A DNA stretch of 18,617 bases, from contig JAHISE010000151.1 in assembly GCA_018818235.1 (NCBI GenBank), positions 1 to 18,617 on the forward strand, written 5' to 3'. How positions within the stretch are numbered: the stretch's first letter is position 1; every line of letters begins with the position of its first letter. Position numbers and translations under genes: made by a program. Of this stretch, positions 1-5,376 are shown piece by piece. This DNA comes from Patescibacteria group bacterium (GTDB lineage: Bacteria > Patescibacteriota > Gracilibacteria > Peribacterales > Peribacteraceae). Under the pieces are notes generated by a model. The model worked only from the letters and a program-made list of their open reading frames with translations, was not told where the DNA came from and made no database searches.

Positions 1-483
1 AATGAATTCCAAAATCTTTTAGTTTTGGCTAATCGTGTAGGGCAAGGTGGAAAAATGGAAGACGCAGCCGTAAGTGCAATAAATAATATTCTTTTGGGCA
101 AGCTTCGTCATCGTATTAATAAGTTTGAGGTCAAAGTAAGAAATCAGAATTTCATTGATGGATGGTTTGATGGAAATAAAGCAGAGATGGTAAGGCATTA
201 CGTAAGATTTAAATTAAAGGACGAGATGATAGATCGAATAGCTTACGAGATAGTTAAATCAAGTAGTGATATAACTACATCATTAACTGCGGCGGCAAAA
301 AATAAATACGAAGAGCAAATGAAAGATATATATGCTTTATTAGATACGCCTCCTGTTGATATATGGCGCAGGCATATCAGAGGTAAGGACTATCCAGCTC
401 CAAAGGAAGGGGATAAGGCTTTATTGTTTATGGTGCCGGGTGCGCAGCAGGAACAGGCGGCTTATGCAAAGAAGGCGGCATAA
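1..483 (+). CDS. Hypothetical protein, 3' end only (5' end outside window)
   Basis: The reading frame is open from the first base of the window and stops at TAA 481-483, so this is the C-terminal ~160 residues of a longer protein. A TTG at 25 could start it, but the frame continues upstream without a stop and no ribosome site is visible, so truncation by the window edge is more likely. The visible part is mixed alpha-helical and charged, with a basic stretch (KLRHRINKFEVKVRNQ) and an Ala/Gln-rich C-terminus. There is no signal peptide or membrane segment. I do not recognise the family. The next feature is a 119-bp inverted-repeat element starting 31 bases downstream. Confidence 0.6.
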   Translation, partial: NEFQNLLVLANRVGQGGKMEDAAVSAINNILLGKLRHRINKFEVKVRNQNFIDGWFDGNKAEMVRHYVRFKLKDEMIDRIAYEIVKSSSDITTSLTAAAKNKYEEQMKDIYALLDTPPVDIWRRHIRGKDYPAPKEGDKALLFMVPGAQQEQAAYAKKAA

Positions 484-514
484 ATTAAATAATACAACTA
501 ACAGTTGCGCAATT

Positions 515-633
515 GTCTGAACCTTGATTTTCCTGATTAAAGGATTTCCTTGATTTCTATAATCACGTTAATCCTTCCTGTCAACCGTAGCCCAGAGGCG
601 TAGGCTGATAATCATGTGAATCATGGTTCAGAC
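515..633. repeat. Terminal-inverted-repeat element, copy 1
   Basis: The element begins GTCTGAACCTTGATT and ends AATCATGGTTCAGAC, which are near-perfect inverted termini. The interior carries repeated GATT/GGATT words and a GC-rich core (ccgtagcc..ggcgtagg). A second, longer copy lies at 1564-1740. The two differ mainly by extra core sequence in copy 2. No ORF is inside, so it behaves like a MITE or extragenic palindrome. Its last bases (TTCAGA 627-632) fall where a -35 box would sit for the TATGCT at 650-655. Confidence 0.8.
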
Positions 634-655
634 AAAGGTCATCTCCTTGTATGCT
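627..655 (+). promoter_or_regulatory. Possible promoter for the nuclease head (leaderless spacing)
   Basis: TTCAGA (627-632), 17 bases, TATGCT (650-655), then six bases to ATG 662. The -35 half matches TTGACA at only four of six positions and lies inside the repeat. The -10 half and its distance to the ATG match the pattern at several other genes here. If real, transcription would start about at the A of the relic ATG. Confidence 0.35.
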
Positions 656-661
656 ATCCCC

Positions 662-754
662 ATGCCCCTCTCGTACTCCCAGCTGCGCACCTATCAGATC
701 TGCCCCCGCCATTCGACTCTGCTCATGGTGCTCCTTCTATTTAAATGGCGATAA
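662..754 (+). pseudogene. Orphan 5' end (head relic) of a PD-(D/E)XK nuclease gene
   Basis: ATG 662 opens a 30-codon frame whose first 16 residues, MPLSYSQLRTYQICPR, match the first 16 residues of the intact nuclease at 745 (MAISYSQLRLYKLCPR) at 11 positions. The two DNA sequences differ strongly, mostly at synonymous positions. After residue 16 the similarity ends, and the frame stops at TAA 752-754, which overlaps the first codons of the intact gene. The relic is C-rich (27 C in its first 60 bases by hand count), like other native gene starts in this window, whereas the intact gene start is not (12 C). It may be the remnant of a replaced or duplicated gene. It may still act as a leader ORF translationally coupled to the nuclease. 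Confidence 0.7.
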
Positions 755-1569
755 GTTATTCTCAGCTTCGGCTTTATAAATTGTGTCCGCGTCAATACGA
801 GTACGCATCAATCAAAAAGTTACCGCGAGGAATAAATGTATATGAAAGCTTCGGGTCGAGTGTGCATAATGCCTTGAAACGTTGGGGAGAGTTGGAGGTT
901 GAAGCGACGAGGATTCGGAATCCGGAATCCGGAATCCGGAATCTGGGGAATGGACAATTAGGAATGTTTGAGGAAAAGCAGGAAGTCGATAGTCGATTGT
1001 CGAGTGTCGATTGTCTCCTCGATCTCTGGCATCAAAGCTTCATCATCAACACATACGAAAACAGAGTTGAGGCTGATTTTCATAGGAAAAGAGGGGAGGA
1101 GGTTATGAGGAAGTTTTATGAGTGGTGGAGTGCTAGTTCAAGAGAAGTTGTAGCGGTTGAAAAGAGTTTTAAGATTGATGTTAGTGGTGTTGAGGTGAGT
1201 GGGAGGATAGATAGGATCGAGCGTTTCGGAATCCGGAATCCGGAATCCGGAATCCGAGTGGTCGATTTCAAGACATCACCTCCTAAAACTCAGGAACAAG
1301 TAGATTCCGATCTTCAACTCTCTATATATGCAATGGCGGTTCAGGAATTGTATGGTGAGCCTTGTAGTGAGCTTATTCTTTTGTTTTTGAATGAGGAAGG
1401 GGTTGAGGAAGTTGTAACACAAAGGAACGAAGGGCAACTAAAAGATGCTGCAAAACAGATTCAGATGTTAAGTGAAGGAATCGGTTCAGGGGAATTTAGG
1501 CCAACTCCGAGCGCGGGAGTTTGTAAGAGGTGTCCTTATAAGGGGGTTTGTGATGTGGCTGCTGTCTGA
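745..1569 (+). CDS. PD-(D/E)XK nuclease, RecB/AddB/Cas4-like, with C-terminal Cys cluster
   Basis: This 274-residue stand-alone RecB-family nuclease domain probably acts in DNA end processing or repair. Visible motifs in order are: SYSQLRLYKLCPR with Cys14; GSSVHNAL with His41; Glu139 in VAVEKSF; GRIDRIER with Asp156; VVDFKTS, the D-x-K core (Asp174, Lys176); QLSIY (191-195); and a C-terminal CKRCPYKGVC. Cys14 plus Cys260, Cys263 and Cys269 fit the iron-sulfur clamp of AddB/Cas4-type nucleases. The ATG directly follows an in-frame TAA (742-744), which fixes the frame. The gene has two unusual traits. Three repeat tracts are inserted in frame (residues ~57-66, ~81-91 and ~162-171). Its stop codon lies inside the next inverted-repeat element. 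No cas genes or helicase adjoin it, so a CRISPR role is unsupported. Confidence 0.85.
   Translation: MAISYSQLRLYKLCPRQYEYASIKKLPRGINVYESFGSSVHNALKRWGELEVEATRIRNPESGIRNLGNGQLGMFEEKQEVDSRLSSVDCLLDLWHQSFIINTYENRVEADFHRKRGEEVMRKFYEWWSASSREVVAVEKSFKIDVSGVEVSGRIDRIERFGIRNPESGIRVVDFKTSPPKTQEQVDSDLQLSIYAMAVQELYGEPCSELILLFLNEEGVEEVVTQRNEGQLKDAAKQIQMLSEGIGSGEFRPTPSAGVCKRCPYKGVCDVAAV
913..944. repeat. In-frame GGAATCC heptamer tandem repeat, tract 1
   Basis: Four consecutive GGAATCC-type heptamers lie inside the nuclease gene and encode roughly IRNPESGIRN. Three heptamers equal seven codons, so the tract reads through without shifting frame. It falls in the variable region after the GSSVHNAL motif. The same heptamer recurs at 1225-1256. 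Confidence 0.9.
985..1015. repeat. In-frame GTCGATT heptamer repeat
   Basis: GTCGATA-GTCGATT-GTCGAGT-GTCGATT-GTC encodes VDSRLSSVDC in the nuclease. A 23-base part matches the reverse complement of the repeat in the pyrG 5' end (9853-9889) at 22 positions. This is one repeat family in two genes in opposite orientations. Confidence 0.85.
1225..1256. repeat. In-frame GGAATCC heptamer tandem repeat, tract 2
   Basis: A second tract of four GGAATCC units lies in the same gene and encodes GIRNPESGIR. It sits between GRIDRIER and the catalytic VVDFK strand, where the family normally has a beta-turn, so it lengthens a loop next to the active site without breaking the motif. Confidence 0.9.
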
Positions 1570-1740
1570 ACCTTGATTCGCTTGATTAAAGGATTTTCAT
1601 GATTTTTCTATTTCATCTTAGTCATTAGATTGTGTAATCAAGTTAATCCTTCCTGTCAACCGTAGCCAAGCCTGCCGGCCATAGCCAAGAGGCGACGGCT
1701 GGAGGCGTAGGCTGATAATCATGAAAATCATGGTTCAGAC
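1564..1740. repeat. Terminal-inverted-repeat element, copy 2
   Basis: It starts GTCTGAACCTTGATT and ends AATCATGGTTCAGAC like copy 1 at 515-633, but is 177 bp. The extra length is GC-rich core (ccgtagccaagcctgccggcc ..), with nested pieces resembling gtagccaag/atagccaag. The nuclease stop codon TGA (1567-1569) is formed by the element's own GTCTGA, so the element boundary defines the protein's C-terminus. Confidence 0.85.
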
Positions 1741-1750
1741 AATTAAGTCA

Positions 1751-1759
1751 TGTTAAACT
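1751..1759 (+). promoter_or_regulatory. Candidate extended -10 (TGT-TAAACT) 7 bases before ATG
   Basis: TG-T-TAAACT followed by seven bases and the ATG of the PAP2-like gene. No convincing -35 box is visible. The spacing would give a leaderless transcript. Confidence 0.3.
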
Positions 1760-1766
1760 CCATCCA

Positions 1767-2186
1767 ATGCAATACCTTCAACAACTCCTCTCCACCTACC
1801 CATTTCTTATCCCTCTCGTAGTTCTTCTGCTTTCTGAACTTGTTAAAGTAATTAATCGAATTCGTGAAGGATCGGGAGAGAGACTCTTTTTCCGTCAGGG
1901 TGGGATGCCAAGTTCTCATTCTGCATTTGTTATGTCATTACTTATTGTAGTAGGTAGAAAAATGGGAATTGAATCCATTGAATTCGCGATTGCGTTGTGT
2001 TTTGCCGGAATTGTCTGGTATGACGCAATTGCTGTGCGTGGTACGGTCAGTAAGCATGCAAAAGCTCTTAATGTTATGCAGGAAATACATCAATTTTCGG
2101 AAGAGGTAGGTCATACCGTATTGGAAGTGATTGCGGGGATTGCGTTTGGAGCATTTGTTACGGGGATTGGGATTCTTCTGAGTTGA
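1767..2186 (+). CDS. Divergent PAP2 / DUF212 family membrane protein (acid phosphatase/vanadium-dependent haloperoxidase-related)
   Basis: 139 residues, close to the usual ~150 for this family. The hallmark GGMPSSHSAFVMSLL (residues ~48-62) carries the Ser-Ser-His triad typical of PAP2-type phosphatase cores. Hydrophobic segments lie at residues ~12-28, ~56-64, ~73-85 and ~118-138, so it is an integral membrane protein. Family members are thought to dephosphorylate lipid or other phosphate esters, but the substrate is unknown. The start ATG is preceded by no Shine-Dalgarno sequence, and the first 60 bases are strikingly C-rich with only three G. It lies between an inverted-repeat element upstream and a hairpin repeat downstream, and is probably transcribed alone. 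Confidence 0.85.
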   Translation: MQYLQQLLSTYPFLIPLVVLLLSELVKVINRIREGSGERLFFRQGGMPSSHSAFVMSLLIVVGRKMGIESIEFAIALCFAGIVWYDAIAVRGTVSKHAKALNVMQEIHQFSEEVGHTVLEVIAGIAFGAFVTGIGILLS

Positions 2187-2202
2187 AGGATAAGTTGAAA
2201 TA

Positions 2203-2315
2203 ACTGAGTATGGAATACTGGAGTACTGGAATATTGGGGTGATGTTTAGCATATAGAAAACTTTTTGCCACTTTAGACCAGTATTCCAATATTCCAGTAT
2301 TCCAAATTCCTCATA
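2203..2315. repeat. GGAATACT-family inverted repeat, solo hairpin 1
   Basis: The left arm (2203-2237) and right arm (2278-2315) are near-complementary stretches of tandem GGAATACT/GGAATATT words. The loop contains tttag...ccactttagacca. The loop motif CACTTTAGACCA (2269-2280) recurs exactly in solo hairpin 3 at 13883-13894, so the two are true copies and not chance low complexity. It may double as a terminator for the upstream gene. Confidence 0.85.
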
Positions 2316-2336
2316 CTTTCTTAAGTCACGCTTCCT

Positions 2337-2345
2337 TGCTAATAT
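2337..2345 (+). promoter_or_regulatory. proS: Extended -10 (TGC-TAATAT) for proS
   Basis: TG-C-TAATAT is a good extended -10, nine bases before the proS ATG. The predicted start point would leave a leader of about three bases. There is no clear -35 at 17 bases. Confidence 0.45.
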
Positions 2346-2354
2346 CATCCCACC

Positions 2355-3635
2355 ATGCTCCTCTCCAAGCTTTTCACAAAGACCTCCAAAGACACTGTTG
2401 CTGATGCCGATAGCATCAACGCAGATCTTTTAGTGCGCAGTGGGTTTGTTAATAAAACAATGGCAGGAGTTTATTCATATCTTCCTTTGGGATTGCGGGT
2501 TCTTAAAAAGATTGAGCAGATTGTGAGGGAAGAGATGAATGCGATTGATGGACAGGAGATTGTTATGTCCGCTTTTGCTCCAAAGGAGTATTGGGAGAAG
2601 GCTGGCAGATGGGACAACACGGTATTCGAATCACTTTTTCATGTTCCTGCCGCAGGGGATAAGGAGTACGCACTGAATCCTACTCACGAAGAGGTGGTTG
2701 TTCCTCTTGTAAAAAACTTTGTACAGTCATATAAGGATTTACCTTTTTATACTTACCAGATTCAGACGAAGTTTCGGAACGAGAAGCGTGCAAAGTCGGG
2801 GATACTGCGGGGCAGAGAGTTTTTGATGAAGGATCTGTATTCATTCCATCGCGACGGTGATGACTTGGATAAATACTATGAGCGAGCACAAGGTGCATAT
2901 TGGAAAATTATGGAAAGGCTTGGTCTTGGTGAAATTTCATATCTGACTTATGCAACAGGAGGGTCATTCTCCAAGTACTCGCACGAATATCAGGTTGTGC
3001 TTCCTCAGGGTGAGGACACCATATATATAAGTGAGGATGCGGAGAAGAAGGGTAAACGTATTGCTGTAAATTCAGAGATCTACGAAGAAGGTAAAACAGT
3101 TTGTCCCGAAACCGGAGGTAATGCATTCCGCAAGGCAAGTGCTTCGGAAGCCGCCAATATATTTAAATTAGGCACAAAATTTTCCGAACCCTTCGATCTT
3201 ATGTTTACTGATGATAAGGGCAAAAGACATCCGATTATAATGGGATGTTATGGAATCGGTATATCACGTTTGATGGGAATAATCGCAGAAGCATTTGCAG
3301 ATGATTCAGGTCTGGTGTGGCCGGCCTCGGTAGCTCCGGCAGCCGCACACATTATTCCTTTGGCAAAAGATGAAAAAGAAGAATCATTTAAAAAAGCAAA
3401 GAAGCTGTACGAAGATCTTACAAAGAAAGGAGTGGAGTGCTTGTTTGACGATCGACTTTCGGATGCTGTTGGATCACGTATGGCTGATGCAGATTTGATG
3501 GGGGTTCCAAAGCGATTAGTTATATCTGCAAAGAGTATTGATGGGGGAGGGGTGGAGGTTAAAGATAGAGCTAGTGGGGATGTCACAATAGAAGATTTTA
3601 AGAAGGTTTTTAGTTTACTGGTTACTAGTTCGTAG
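2355..3635 (+). CDS. proS: Proline-tRNA ligase, short form without editing insert
   Basis: This class II synthetase charges tRNA-Pro in the cytoplasm. It shows MAGVYSYLPLGLRVL (motif 1 region, residues ~36-50), FRNEKRAKSGILRGREF from residue 140 (motif 2), MGCYGIGISRLMG from 296 (motif 3), and a C-terminal anticodon-binding domain (DDRLSDAVGSRMADADLMGVP). It has 426 residues against ~570 for typical bacterial ProRS. The ~180-residue INS editing domain that normally lies between motifs 2 and 3 is replaced by a short linker, so correction of Ala-tRNA-Pro is probably absent or done in trans. The start fits family N-termini (MLLSKLFTKT). There is no Shine-Dalgarno sequence. The last codons (LLVTSS) belong to an adjacent repeat. 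Confidence 0.96.
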   Translation: MLLSKLFTKTSKDTVADADSINADLLVRSGFVNKTMAGVYSYLPLGLRVLKKIEQIVREEMNAIDGQEIVMSAFAPKEYWEKAGRWDNTVFESLFHVPAAGDKEYALNPTHEEVVVPLVKNFVQSYKDLPFYTYQIQTKFRNEKRAKSGILRGREFLMKDLYSFHRDGDDLDKYYERAQGAYWKIMERLGLGEISYLTYATGGSFSKYSHEYQVVLPQGEDTIYISEDAEKKGKRIAVNSEIYEEGKTVCPETGGNAFRKASASEAANIFKLGTKFSEPFDLMFTDDKGKRHPIIMGCYGIGISRLMGIIAEAFADDSGLVWPASVAPAAAHIIPLAKDEKEESFKKAKKLYEDLTKKGVECLFDDRLSDAVGSRMADADLMGVPKRLVISAKSIDGGGVEVKDRASGDVTIEDFKKVFSLLVTSS

Positions 3636-3704
3636 GATTAGGATAGTTTAAATAGTTCATTGTTAGCGAACTAGAAACTAGAAACTAGTCAACTAGTTAA
3701 CTAT
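3612..3704. repeat. ACTAGAA heptamer repeat, inverted arms, overlapping proS stop
   Basis: The right arm (3668-3704) is tandem ACTAGAA/ACTAGTC/ACTAGTT. The left arm, in opposite orientation (ttactggttactagttcg), runs through the last codons of proS and its stop TAG. A relative of this heptamer (actagaaaccagaaactagc) lies upstream of ppcA at 15766-15790. Confidence 0.75.
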
Positions 3705-3716
3705 TCAAGAGTTATA

Positions 3717-3722
3717 TATAAT
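3717..3722 (+). promoter_or_regulatory. Perfect -10 box (TATAAT) for the YtxH-like gene
   Basis: TATAAT at 3717-3722 predicts a start near 3729 and a leader of ~17 bases. The -35 region falls in the ACTAGTT repeat and is not consensus. A 16-base string containing this box (ataatatggatacctt) is repeated at the start of the methyltransferase gene (7815). Confidence 0.4.
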
Positions 3723-3745
3723 ATGGATACCTTCCCCTTTCCTCT

Positions 3746-4171
3746 ATGAAAAAGATCTCTCTCCTTGTCGGCACACTCGGTGGAGCAATGGCCGGATACA
3801 TTTTAAGCAACAAGAAGTTACGAGAAAGTCTTGCCAAAGCAAAAGATGCGGATGATGTTGCAAAGCTCTTGGGCAAACATCTGCAACGCGATGGTAAGAA
3901 AATTGCAAAACAGGTCAAAGAGTTTGTGGACAGCGAGGATGTTCAAAATAATATTAAGAAGGCAAAGAGTTTTGCCACAAAAAAAGTCAACGATGCCAAA
4001 GACGAGTTAAGCGAGCTGATGTGTGAAGGAAAAGGCAAAGTTAAAAAAGCCGCAAAGAAAGGAGTATCAAAAGCACGTAGTACGGCAAAGAAAGGAGCAG
4101 CAAAAGCGAGCAAAACAGCTAAGAAAGCAGTCAGAAAAGCAAAAAAGAAAGTCATCAGAAAAAAGCAGTAG
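3746..4171 (+). CDS. YtxH-like membrane-anchored protein with histone-H1-like Lys/Ala tail
   Basis: 141 residues. The N-terminal ~22 residues (ISLLVGTLGGAMAGYIL) form one short glycine-rich membrane helix, as in YtxH/gas-vesicle-like proteins. Residues ~25-90 are helical and charged. From ~91 the chain is almost purely Lys and Ala in AAKKG/AKKA-type repeats ending KKVIRKKQ, which resembles bacterial histone H1-like proteins that bind DNA non-specifically. This suggests a membrane-tethered, polyanion-binding protein; DNA tethering is inference. The ATG sits in an ATGA overlap with a chance 8-codon ORF (MDTFPFPL, ATG 3723). The gene follows a TATAAT box and is flanked by inverted heptamer repeats on both sides. 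Confidence 0.7.
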   Translation: MKKISLLVGTLGGAMAGYILSNKKLRESLAKAKDADDVAKLLGKHLQRDGKKIAKQVKEFVDSEDVQNNIKKAKSFATKKVNDAKDELSELMCEGKGKVKKAAKKGVSKARSTAKKGAAKASKTAKKAVRKAKKKVIRKKQ

Positions 4172-4198
4172 ACTACTTTAGACCTGCAATTGCAATAT

Positions 4199-4292
4199 AA
4201 TCGTATCTTGTATTTAGTATCTCGTATTTCCATACATATCTTAAGTATTTGGTTTACATACTAAATACGAAATACGAAATACGAAATACGAT
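4199..4292. repeat. AAATACG heptamer repeat, inverted pair (large hairpin)
   Basis: The right arm (4263-4291) is four tandem AAATACG units. The left arm (4199-4230) is the imperfect reverse complement, built as cgtatct-tgtattt-agtatct-cgtattt. The intervening ~30 bases are unique. An actttagacc string at 4175-4184, just before the left arm, is shared with the GGAATACT-type hairpins. The pair would form a hairpin in RNA and may terminate the YtxH transcript. Confidence 0.85.
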
Positions 4293-4522
4293 CAAAGTGT
4301 TAACTTTAGCTTGCATAAGGGAAAATAATTCTATTGACGGATGTTGAATATCTCTGTGTAAGTCATTCTTTTCAACAGCTTGGCATAGTCATTATTTGGC
4401 TTTTCGTCAAAGAAATTGCATGATTGTATAAATAGTGTAGTCATAATCTCATTTAAATTGTTGCTCTTTGCTTGATCTGAACATAACCTGTAACCCCGTA
4501 TTTTGTTACCTACTTTTTACAT
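4293..4522 (+). promoter_or_regulatory. AT-rich intergenic region with weak promoter candidates
   Basis: I see no gene in this stretch. A possible promoter is TTGACG (4334-4339), 17 bases, TGTAAG (4357-4362), far upstream of the next gene. Closer in, TACTTT (4511-4516) ends six bases before ATG 4523, the spacing seen at other starts here. Neither is strong. Confidence 0.25.
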
Positions 4523-5062
4523 ATGAAAAGAGCACTAATTTCCTCCGTTTCCATTGTACTTACCTTTGGGTTTGCAGTACCAGCATTCGCTTATATTGTA
4601 AACAGCGATTTTGAAAAGCCGTCTAACCGTCTACAGATAAATGCGATAGAAGCCAGCACGGATATTCGCAAAGTCGATCTTAGACCTGTGCGTCGCGCCA
4701 TCAGGAATGATCGTGACATACCTGTTTTAAGAGAACGAAATGCGAACAATAGAAGTACAAGTACTACTTCTACCATAACAAATGAAACTCATCTTGAGCG
4801 GACAACACGCAATTATAATCTACGACGCGATAACAGGCTTGTAAAACCGGGCAGTGATCGTTACCGCGTATTGCGTCCGAACACTCGATACTTCCGCAGA
4901 CAGGCTGAGCCAACTTCCGCACTTCCGCCAATGATTGTGCAAACAGGAGGTGCTGCTTATGACCGTCCAACAAGGCGTGATATCCGTGGTGGCAATGGTG
5001 ATTTTCTTAATGTTGATTCTCGTGATCGTGATATTTTGGCGGAAATTAGAAACAGCAGATAA
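4523..5062 (+). CDS. Arg-rich exported protein of unknown function
   Basis: 179 residues. The start MKRALISSVSIVLTFGFAVP plus AFA is a textbook Sec signal peptide with probable cleavage after AFA (residue ~23). The mature part is hydrophilic, rich in Arg, Asn and Asp (RDNRLVKPGSDRYRVLRPNTRYFRRQ), lacks Cys and has no domain I recognise. No Shine-Dalgarno sequence precedes the ATG. The last ~104 bases overlap the small membrane-protein gene at 4959 in another frame, so the C-terminal ~34 residues may be a read-on extension and not conserved sequence. The ordering suggests the two proteins are co-expressed. Confidence is moderate that it is real, and low on any function. Confidence 0.55.
   Translation: MKRALISSVSIVLTFGFAVPAFAYIVNSDFEKPSNRLQINAIEASTDIRKVDLRPVRRAIRNDRDIPVLRERNANNRSTSTTSTITNETHLERTTRNYNLRRDNRLVKPGSDRYRVLRPNTRYFRRQAEPTSALPPMIVQTGGAAYDRPTRRDIRGGNGDFLNVDSRDRDILAEIRNSR
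4945..4950 (+). promoter_or_regulatory. Shine-Dalgarno AGGAGG, the only strong one in the window
   Basis: AGGAGG lies eight bases before ATG 4959, inside the upstream gene. It picks ATG 4959 over the in-frame TTG-type starts further 5' and supports translation of the embedded small gene. Confidence 0.7.
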
Positions 5063-5123
5063 GTTTAATGAAGAATTTGAAAGGCCATTCACTGTAGGTG
5101 GGTGGCTTTTTGATAATGAATAA
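4959..5123 (+). CDS. Small single-span membrane protein
   Basis: 54 residues. A hydrophobic helix at ~8-30 (VISVVAMVIFLMLILVIVIF) is followed by a short charged tail (WRKLETADKFNEEFERPF) ending GGWLFDNE. The tail predicts a cytoplasmic C-terminus. I do not recognise the family. The start is chosen from the consensus AGGAGG eight bases upstream. The gene lies mostly within the 3' end of the exported-protein gene, with a 104-base overlap in a different frame, so the pair is probably translationally linked. Its TAA abuts a CAAATAC heptamer repeat. Confidence 0.6.
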   Translation: MTVQQGVISVVAMVIFLMLILVIVIFWRKLETADKFNEEFERPFTVGGWLFDNE

Positions 5124-5185
5124 TAAAATCCCAAATCACAAATACCAAATAACAAGCAAAACTCAAATTCCAAAACTCAAATCTA
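5124..5185. repeat. CAAATAC-type heptamer repeat (single arm)
   Basis: Tandem degenerate heptamers (caaatca-caaatac-caaataa and later caaaact-caaattc words). It begins at the stop codon of the small membrane gene. It resembles the CCCAAAT family at 14192-14317. No clear opposite arm follows, unlike most repeats here. Confidence 0.65.
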
Positions 5186-5223
5186 AAGGATGCTTGACCT
5201 GTCAATCGAGATTGCCGAGGCTT

Positions 5224-5270
5224 GCCACTGTCGCACATGTGCGACGTGGCTTGCTCTTGTATTTTTTATG
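5224..5270 (+). terminator. Strong hairpin followed by T-rich tract upstream of hppA
   Basis: GCCAC-t-GTCGCAC-AT-GTGCGAC-GTGGC (5224-5250) forms a 12-bp stem with one bulged base, followed by ttgctcttgtatttttt. It fits a Rho-independent terminator for the 4523-5123 genes, or an attenuator in an hppA leader. The run of T starts 12 bases after the stem, which weakens the terminator reading. Confidence 0.5.
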
Positions 5271-5376
5271 CTTGTTTTTTGTGTTCTTTTGTTCCTATTT
5301 ATTCCTCAATCCTACTAGTCTTAGTTATATATTTGAACTAGAATCCCCCAGAACACTTTCATACCCCTTTTTTACT

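Noticed and set aside
913..1256. Short regularly repeated units as a CRISPR array
   Set aside because: Units are 7 bp, tandem without spacers and in frame within a coding gene. No cas genes are nearby, despite the Cas4-like Cys pattern of the nuclease.
5098..5376. 93-codon N-terminal extension of hppA
   Set aside because: It includes a heptamer repeat and a terminator-like hairpin, and family members start near MFSLDQ. The open frame is probably accidental.
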